Source: Crocodylus rhombifer (taxonomy: Eukaryota > Chordata > Crocodylia > Crocodylidae). From it: a stretch of DNA of 64,000 nt. Location: assembly GCA_038503035.1 (NCBI GenBank), contig JAVSML010024013.1, positions 1 to 64,000 on the forward strand. Direction: 5' to 3'. A model generated the notes under the pieces. The model was not told the origin of the DNA. It saw nothing but the letters and a program-made list of their open reading frames with translations, and searched no databases. This document shows positions 57,803-64,000 of the stretch, piece by piece. Numbering within the stretch: the stretch's first letter is position 1; each line of letters begins with the position of its first letter. The translations under genes were made by a program, and so were the position numbers.

Positions 57803-57832
57803 TTATACATATATATATATATATAGTATTAC
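57773..57832. repeat. TG/TA microsatellite
   Basis: A TG run of about 28 bp followed by a TA run of about 18 bp. Confidence 0.92.
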
Positions 57833-59600
57833 TATGTTATATATAGTACAGTCTCTCTCTTTTTTGTAGTGTGTGTGTGCGCTACAAAAAAACAGAGACG
57901 CTACTGTTAGGTTACAGTTGGTTGGACTAAGAAAGATTTCAGAATGTTATATGATGGAGCTTCCTTATTACATTTTGATTTTTCACTGTTTTCTTTTAAG
58001 ATATATTTAACGTAACAGTGCTAGTAACATTATAAGTGACTTAAGCCTTTCCTCTGATGCTGTGTATCTTCTTTAGCTGTGTTTATCCATGCAAAACTCA
58101 AGCGCATGTATGCAGCTGCTGAGTCTACAAGACACACAATGACTTTCTCTGTATGAGAGCTCAATTACATTGTAAAGTTATTTCCAAAATATGAACTGGA
58201 TGCTTGAGTCTTAAAGAATGTGCATGATATGCTATATACTGAGTGGTGTTTAACCTCAGGAAGATGGGACATTTCCTGACAAGCCTTAACAGGGCATCTG
58301 AAGATCTGCATCCCAATGTGTGAGCCTCTGACGGGAGTAAAGTAGTCATGTGCTCACATGGTTTGTTCCTTTCTCTTATTTTTACCCTATTCACCTCAAC
58401 TCTCCCTACATAGTATAGCCAGAGTGCTTCTTTTATGTATTTGGTCATTCTTGAGGGTGTTCTAGCAGGGACAAAATGTCACTCTCAAGGTAGATCTCTT
58501 TTTCACCTCCTTTCATTAATAGTTTCACCCAAGCTGCCTTTTTTGCCAGCTACCAGTGCTGTTCTTGGCAGTGCAATTCAATACATACTAATTACTTTTT
58601 CTGTAATGAAATTGCACCAGCAATTATTTTGTGTCTGACTTCTCTCCTCTATAACTTGTTCCCTATTGTTTATGAGCTCAAATAACCTCATGAGCATATG
58701 GTAGCCACCCCATTACTCCTTGCAGCATACTGTTTCATTCAGTGTGGATCTGAGCAGTATAGCTTGCTAGTTTGACCTTCAATGTATTTTAAAAAGGAAA
58801 AACATTCAGGCAGGGAGTATCTTATTCAAAACTTTTTAAAAAGTGTGGGGGAAAAGGCTATAACATAATACAGTGTCACAGCATGGGTAAAGATTCCAGA
58901 GTTTGGTAGGTAGCATATTTGTACTACACCCTTAACTGGGGAATGGAGACAAAAGCCAAGAGGTAAGTAAAAAGCCTGGGGACCTGTATAAAAATTCAGT
59001 AAGGTCCTTGTTATACCTTACACTGAGCTGCACTAATGTTGTTTGGTGTTAGTGCTAGGTCAAGTTTGGAGCAGCCACATGTTCAAACCTGCAGGGCCCT
59101 GGAAGACTGAAAGGTAAGAATCACTTCAATCCCATTCTGGCCTTCCTGTTGGCCCATCTGCCATTTACTTCTGGCTCCTGCATCTGAGCAGGCAAGGAAG
59201 GGTTAAGCTGCTTGCCTACCCCCCTAACCCCCCACCCCATCACTCTCTGTCAAGAAGCTGGTCTTCTGTGGGCTGAGCCTGACCCCAAACTTTTCCCTTC
59301 CTCCTTCCCCAGGACAGACGCAGGCAGCCACAAGTAAGTGGGGATGTAGGGAGTTGAGGGAGGGGTCAGTGGGCCAGATCCAGGCCAGTGGAGGAGAGGA
59401 GTGGGTGGGATGTTTATGCTAAGGTGTAGCCTAGAGTGGCTACACCTTAGTGTAACATGAGCTGGGTAACACAGATCAGAGATAATCCTGCCTTCGAGTA
59501 GCATGACTTTGAGCTGCCTAACAAGTGCTTAAAACTAGTTTTAGGTGTTAATATGTGGACAATCCAGGTTTTAAGAGAACCAGGATCTCTTATACAATCA
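57833..59600. other. unannotated intronic DNA
   Basis: AT-rich, changing to mixed composition after 59100. Nothing recognised. Confidence 0.45.
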
Positions 59601-59617
59601 ATTAGATACCATATTGC

Positions 59618-59685
59618 ATGGTGTATAAGTTGAGGTTTGAAGCCCAAATAGTGACCTTAAATTTCTACCTCAACTTATACACCAT
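59618..59685. repeat. perfect 19-bp hairpin, possible MITE
   Basis: ATGGTGTATAAGTTGAGGT (59618-59636) and its exact reverse complement (59667-59685) flank a 30-bp loop. It could be a tiny palindromic MITE or one end of a larger element. Confidence 0.7.
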
Positions 59686-59689
59686 ATCC

Positions 59690-60425
59690 AGGGCCCGGCC
59701 CAGCCAGCACAGAGTTTCTGGTCAGGGCTGCTACTGTCACTGCTGTAGCTGCTGGGGTGCTCAGATTTCCTGGCATCCAGCAGCTCCTTGTCTCCCTGCT
59801 ACAACGTTCAGGGCATTGGGAAGGGAAGCGGTGGGGCCAAGGGTCCTGTAGTGCAGTGTGTGGGGCTGAGGCTGGCAGGAGCATGAAGCCTGCACTCATG
59901 GGGGCAGTGGGAGTGCAGAGCCCAGGTGGGCAGAATGTGGGTGAGGGGGAGGGTGTGGATGTGTTGGGTGTGAGGGAAGGTGGTGGGGTGGACACCCCCA
60001 CACTCCCCCTCCCCCATGGCACATAGTGGCCAGCAGGTGCTCATGGTCTGTGCAGGCATTACCACCCTATGGCATGCGGTTCTGCCAGTGCTTATGTGTC
60101 ACAAGGGGAAGCCGTGCATTCTGGAGCTGGCTACCTTCCCTGCCCCCTGCCTGTGTGCAGCAGTGAGGAGCATGGCCTGCCCAGCCCACCTCTATCATGC
60201 TGGGGCTGGGGCTGGGGCCGGGGTTGGGCTCACCACTCAGCTGGCATGGCCCAGGCAATGCTGGCCCCAGCCACTGCGAGTGACACTGCCTGGGCCACCC
60301 CAGTTGAGCACTGAGCCTGGCCCTGGCATCTATGAATGGCACAGCCTGGGCGATGGCAGCCAAACACTGAGCCTGGCCCCAACCCCTTTGGCAGCCCTGG
60401 TCTCGCAGATATCCACCTCCAGGTA
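59690..60425. other. GC-rich low-complexity DNA
   Basis: GC-rich with a ggggctggggctggggccgg tract at about 60200-60228. Overlapping frames of 80-200 codons on both strands are composition artefacts. It ends at the CR1. Confidence 0.5.
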
Positions 60426-60430
60426 TCCTA

Positions 60431-61104
60431 GGTTTCATAGATTTCATAGACATTTGGGCTGGAAGGGACGCCGAAAGATCATTGAATCCGGCCCCTTGAC
60501 CCAGGGGCAGGAAGCCAGCAGGGAGCATAGGATTGTAGCAAGATACACATCCAAATGTGTCTTAAAGGCATTCAAAGTGGGTGCTTGAACTGCCTCTGGC
60601 AGCAGTGTATTCCAAACCTTGGGGGCTCATACAGTAAAGAAATTCTTCCTTATGTCCAGCCTGAAGCGGTCACAGTGGAATTTGTGACCGTTCGATCTTG
60701 TCTTGCTAAAGAGTCGCATGGCTCTCAAACTCACATCATAAGGTCTGTTTTCCTGACCTCTGATCATGCGCGTGGCTCTCCTCTGGACTCTCTCAAGCTT
60801 CTCCACATCCTTTTTGAATTGTGGAGCCCAAAACTGGATGTAGTACTCCAGCTGTGGCCTCACCAAGGCTGAGTACAATGGGAGAATGACATTCTGGGAT
60901 TTGCTCGAGAAGCATCTATGGATGCAAGCCAGCATTTTGCTCGTTTTACCAGCCGCAGCATCACATTGCAGGCTCATGTTCATCTTGTGGTCAATCATGA
61001 CCCCAAGTCGCTTTCATCTGTAGTGCTAACCAGCGTAGCACTGCTGAGCCTATAAGAATGCTGCAGTTTTCTCCTCCCAAGGTGCAGAACCTTGCAACTC
61101 ATTA
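60431..61104 (-). mobile_element. CR1 LINE 3' part (~0.67 kb)
   Basis: The 3' end ggtttcatagatttcataga is at the left. A 123-codon minus-strand frame (60998-60627) reads DHKMNMSLQCDAAAGKTSKM, VRPQLEYYIQFW, KLERVQRRATRMIRG and [12 protein letters not shown], which is the CR1 ORF2 tail. Small frame breaks occur near 61010. Confidence 0.92.
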
Positions 61105-61329
61105 ACACATTTAATATGTAGAAATTGTTTCCTATATTTAAAAAAATAGTCTAATTCAGGGTGATTATGACCTCCATTAGTCTTCACTAAATTTCAGATT
61201 TAGGTCAAAATCTATGGCAGATTGCTAAAATGAAATAATTGGTCTTAAAATATTGTTTAGAGGAATCTACTTCTAAACATAGGATCATTATAAATTTTAT
61301 ACAGAATGGGGTTGACAGCCTCAACTTGT

Positions 61330-61824
61330 GAGATGTTAGTGTGCCAGGGGCAGCGGCAGGGAGGCCATGAGGGGCTGGTCTTTGCTGTGGCAGCACAGCC
61401 CTTGCCCCTTTGCTGTCTGCCCTAAAGCATGCACGGATCCACTACCAGCAGCAAGTCAGGCTGGAACTCTGCGGATCCCGGTGCAGACAGTTACAGTGTC
61501 CTGGCTGCCTCCCATCGCCACCCTGGGCTTTGGGCAGGCCCCTACTGACCACCACAGAGCCTGAGCTACTCACAGCAGGTTGCAGGGAGGCTGCAAGCAA
61601 CTGCATTTGAGTCCACGGAGCCCTGGTCTGGCTCTTTGCCAGTGACGAGTGCATGCATATCTCGAGACAGACAGCAGGGCTGGGGCTGGGGTTGGGGCTG
61701 CACTGCTACTACAAGGATCGGCCTCTTTGCAGCTCCCCCACCCTCTGCCCCAAGGCACTGGTGCCAAGGAAGATGCTTTATTGTGCCATGATCTGGCACA
61801 CGTGCTGGCAGTTGCCTACCCCTG
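61330..61824. mobile_element. possible hAT-like element with GC-rich core
   Basis: The right end TGGCAGTTGCCTACCCCTG is the inverse of the hAT MITE terminus CAGGGGTAGGCAAC. The core is GC-rich with a ggggctggggctggggttgg run. A left end was not established. Confidence 0.4.
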
Positions 61825-62595
61825 ATATAGAACAAACTCTTTCCCTTCCTACTTTTACTCTCAAAAGAAAAAAATGATATCAGTGACATTTACTTCCACT
61901 CCATCTTGAAATTCTTAGAGTTTAAACTGTAGATTCATGTTCAGGAAAAATCACATTAGTCCACCATTCTCTTAAAGTAGATAAACTGTGTTAAGTGAAT
62001 GTGCAACAACACTGATAAGCCCACTATGATATACAAAGTCCCTGAACTTTCATGCTTCCCAAGGATTGCAAGCTTTTGTAATACCAAGGACTTTAAGAGT
62101 CATGCCATCTGGAGTCTTGTACTCTTGGTAAGGTCACCTATTGCAGCAAGGTTTTCAGACTAATTGTTATTAAAAAATAAAAGTTCTCAATTCTGAAGTA
62201 GGCAAATGAAGGAATACTTCACAATGACTGCAAAGAAGGCTGAAGGCTGCAGTGGAGTGGAAACTCCCATCATCTAGGTTTTCCTTGCCATTAAATTAAG
62301 GTTTTCTTCCCATGAGATAGCATGCAGTTGCTGAAGTAACAGCATTTCCACATTCAAAGAAGACATGTGCAAGCCTCTTCCTTCAATAGCAAGTCCTGGG
62401 GTGATGGGCAAGTTGTAATACAGGCAGGTGCTAGTGATTACTGGAAGCCACTAACTATGGGCCTACATGGAGGTGATGGTTGTATGATAGTAGTTTTGTA
62501 CTTAGAACTGAGACAGATATGTAATTTTTTAGTCACAATCATAACTAGCAGGTCTATTTGGACTCTACTCTGCTCACCCCATATAGGGTGAGTGC
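61825..62595. other. unannotated intronic DNA
   Basis: Nothing recognised; it may hold the upstream part of the LINE that follows. Confidence 0.4.
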
Positions 62596-62679
62596 TAGAA
62601 AAGTTGCTGTAAACAAAGTCTGTCTCATTTCACCTGACTGGAAAACTGCATCCTGTGGGATCACTCTTTCTGCCATCCA

Positions 62680-63645
62680 AATCAAGTCATGATGTTTGCA
62701 ACTTGGAGTGTCCACACCCTGATGGACAACCCTATCAGTGACTGAACAGAGTGAAGGACAGCACATGCTCAGAGAATGTGCAAGATTTGATGTGGACAGT
62801 TCTGCATTTAGTGAGACCAGATGTGCAGGAGTGTGGCAGCTCACAGAGCATAGTGGTGGCTGCACCTCCTTTTGGAAAGGAAGAGACAAAGACACATCCA
62901 TAGCTTTGGTTTTGCTACCAAGATAGTTATTCAAATGTTGGAATATCCAGTTGCATTCAATGATCATCTCATGACCCTTTGTCTTCAACTGACCAACAGA
63001 CAACATGCAGTGGTCATCAGAGCATATGCCCTGAACCTTGATGCAGATGAAGAAACAAAAAAAGAATTCTATTCTAAAATGGACTGAGTCCTGTCTTCTG
63101 TCCCAAGATAAGGTAAGATAAGATAAGATAATTCTTCTTGGTGATTTCAGTATCCAGAGTGGGCAGGGACTCTGAGCTATGGAAAGGAACACATGGAAAA
63201 GAAGAGGTAGGGAAATCAATTCAAACTGAATTTTTCCCCCCTTTACCTAGGTAACCAACTTCCCCTAAAAATATAAATAGAGAACAATATTCAACAACAG
63301 ATAAAATCTAGCAGTGCTGCCTTTGAGAATCCCTGCAACTGTATCTTCAATGATCATGATATCAGGACTGAAACCAAACTTCTCATCTACCAGGCTGTTG
63401 TCATCCTTAACCCACTGTGTGGGTGTGAAACTTGGATGACATACTGGAAACAGGTGAAAGCTTTGGAATGTTACTATCAGTGATGTCTTCAGAAAATCCT
63501 TTATATCAGTTGGAAGGACAGAAGAACAAATGGCAGTGTTCTGGCTGAAGCAAACACCAGTGGCATTGAGGCCATGTTTATAGTATGGCAGGATGTTTAT
63601 GGTGCCTGCCATTTTAAAAGGATAGGTAGCGTGAAAAGCAGGGCT
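62680..63645 (+). mobile_element. APE-type LINE, internally deleted
   Basis: The endonuclease starts at about 62690 with FATWSVHTLMDNPISD in a broken frame. It continues with FGFATK, NDHLMTLCLQLTNRQHAVVI, RAYALNLDADEETKKEFYSK, and after a GATAA expansion IILLGDFSIQSGQG. At about 63250 it jumps to the RT C-terminus: FNDHDIRTETKLLIYQAVVI then NPLCGCETWMTYWKQVKALE, ILYISWKDRRTNGSVLAEAN and SGIEAM. The central RT domain is deleted. Same protein type as 10240-10812. Confidence 0.78.
63106..63130. repeat. GATAA microsatellite in the LINE
   Basis: Four to five gataa(g) units sit between the two endonuclease segments of the LINE and shift its frame. Confidence 0.85.
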
Positions 63646-63699
63646 AATGAGAGCTTCACCTAACTAGGAGAGGGCTGGGCTTAGGATATAAGCTGAGAC

Positions 63700-63802
63700 C
63701 CTGAGTGGAGTTACTGCACAGTCATTTAGCACTTGATAAAGGAAGTACTAAATGACTGAACAGTAACAACTATGCAGTTGGGCGCACATGTAGATGAATC
63801 CT
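63700..63802. mobile_element. Harbinger-like MITE (family B) fragment
   Basis: ttactgcacagtcatttagc, agtactaaatgactgaacag and the end gcgcacatgtagatg match family B (compare 4985-5030). Only one end is present. Confidence 0.6.
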
Positions 63803-64000
63803 CCCTCTTCTATATCCACTCAGCCACTTTCTGCCCCATCCCCAGCTCCTTACTGGAAAGTGCAAGGTCTCCCATTTTTCTTTCCATTATCTGCTCCTTC
63901 CTCTCCCAGATAGTCACTGCAGGAAGAATAGGAATATAGGTATGCGCTGCATATGCTTGTGTGAACAGAACAAAGTAGAGATATAGAGAATCTCACTGTC

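Larger units (their letters stand above)
37478..64000 (+). other. CACNA2D3: CACNA2D3 intron, 5' part (partial)
   Basis: It starts with the strong donor gtaagt at 37478-37483. No later exon of the gene was found by looking for the next expected protein segments, so the intron extends past the window edge and is longer than 26.5 kb. Very long introns are usual for this gene in vertebrates. The contents are transposon remnants and unremarkable AT-rich DNA. Confidence 0.8.

Noticed and set aside
59980..60588. 202-codon + strand frame
   Set aside because: It runs from GC-rich low-complexity DNA into an antisense CR1, so it cannot be one gene.
62554..63219. 221-codon minus-strand open frame
   Set aside because: It is antisense to the LINE endonuclease, which gives recognisable protein motifs on the + strand; the minus frame shows no domain.
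1..64000. LRTM1, known to lie nested in a CACNA2D3 intron in other vertebrates
   Set aside because: No leucine-rich repeat frame was seen on either strand; that intron must be elsewhere.

Overview
The window is vertebrate nuclear DNA. It lies inside one large host gene that reads on the + strand. Two short exons (21614-21692 and 37344-37477) join in frame and encode a stretch of the voltage-gated calcium channel auxiliary subunit alpha-2/delta-3 (CACNA2D3), from the end of its VWA domain onward. Everything else is intron: at least 21.6 kb upstream, 15.65 kb between the two exons, and at least 26.5 kb downstream. No other host gene was recognised. The repeats point to a crocodilian-like sauropsid: many CR1 LINEs with the usual 3' end, Penelope-like elements, Harbinger-like and hAT-like MITEs, and solo LTRs. 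The species call is an inference.

Layout. 1-8 kb: two CR1 copies in opposite orientation, MITEs with 3-bp target duplications, and a 1.9-kb Harbinger-like element (5862-7797) carrying a broken Myb/SANT-like reading frame. 9.6-10.8 kb: a foldback Penelope-like remnant with a hammerhead-like motif, and a LINE ORF2 tail. 12.3-16.7 kb: two GATTC-rich hAT-like elements, both in TG microsatellites, and a MITE. 17.0-19.8 kb: a GC-rich block partly related to the 6-7.6 kb cargo in reverse orientation. 21.6 kb: first exon. 22-23.3 kb: two clean MITEs. 25.05-30.54 kb: a 5.5-kb nest made of a CR1 (3' end of ORF1 plus ORF2) interrupted by a solo LTR and by a second, opposite CR1. 31-35.6 kb: MITEs and a CR1 split by a third GATTC-rich element. 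37.3 kb: second exon, next to a TTTA microsatellite. 39.4-41.1 kb: a solo LTR with perfect target duplication and a CR1/L3-like tail. 45.2-47.1 kb: a MITE and a Penelope-like element with RT, GIY-YIG and hammerhead-like remnants. 49.6-50.7 kb: two MITEs. 53.6-56.9 kb: a CR1 and a rearranged hAT transposase with a CGGBP1-like zinc finger. 59.6-63.8 kb: a hairpin, GC-rich low-complexity DNA, another CR1, and an internally deleted APE-type LINE.

Apart from the two exons, nothing appears to encode a working protein. Most open frames are shadows or decayed transposon genes. Where two insertions meet, relative age can be read from which one interrupts the other. The points most worth following are the two hammerhead-like Penelope termini, the inverted hAT transposase, the GATTC-rich hAT family in TG repeats, and the related Myb/SANT-bearing GC-rich blocks. 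Family calls come from reading motifs and translated frames by eye; no database search was run.
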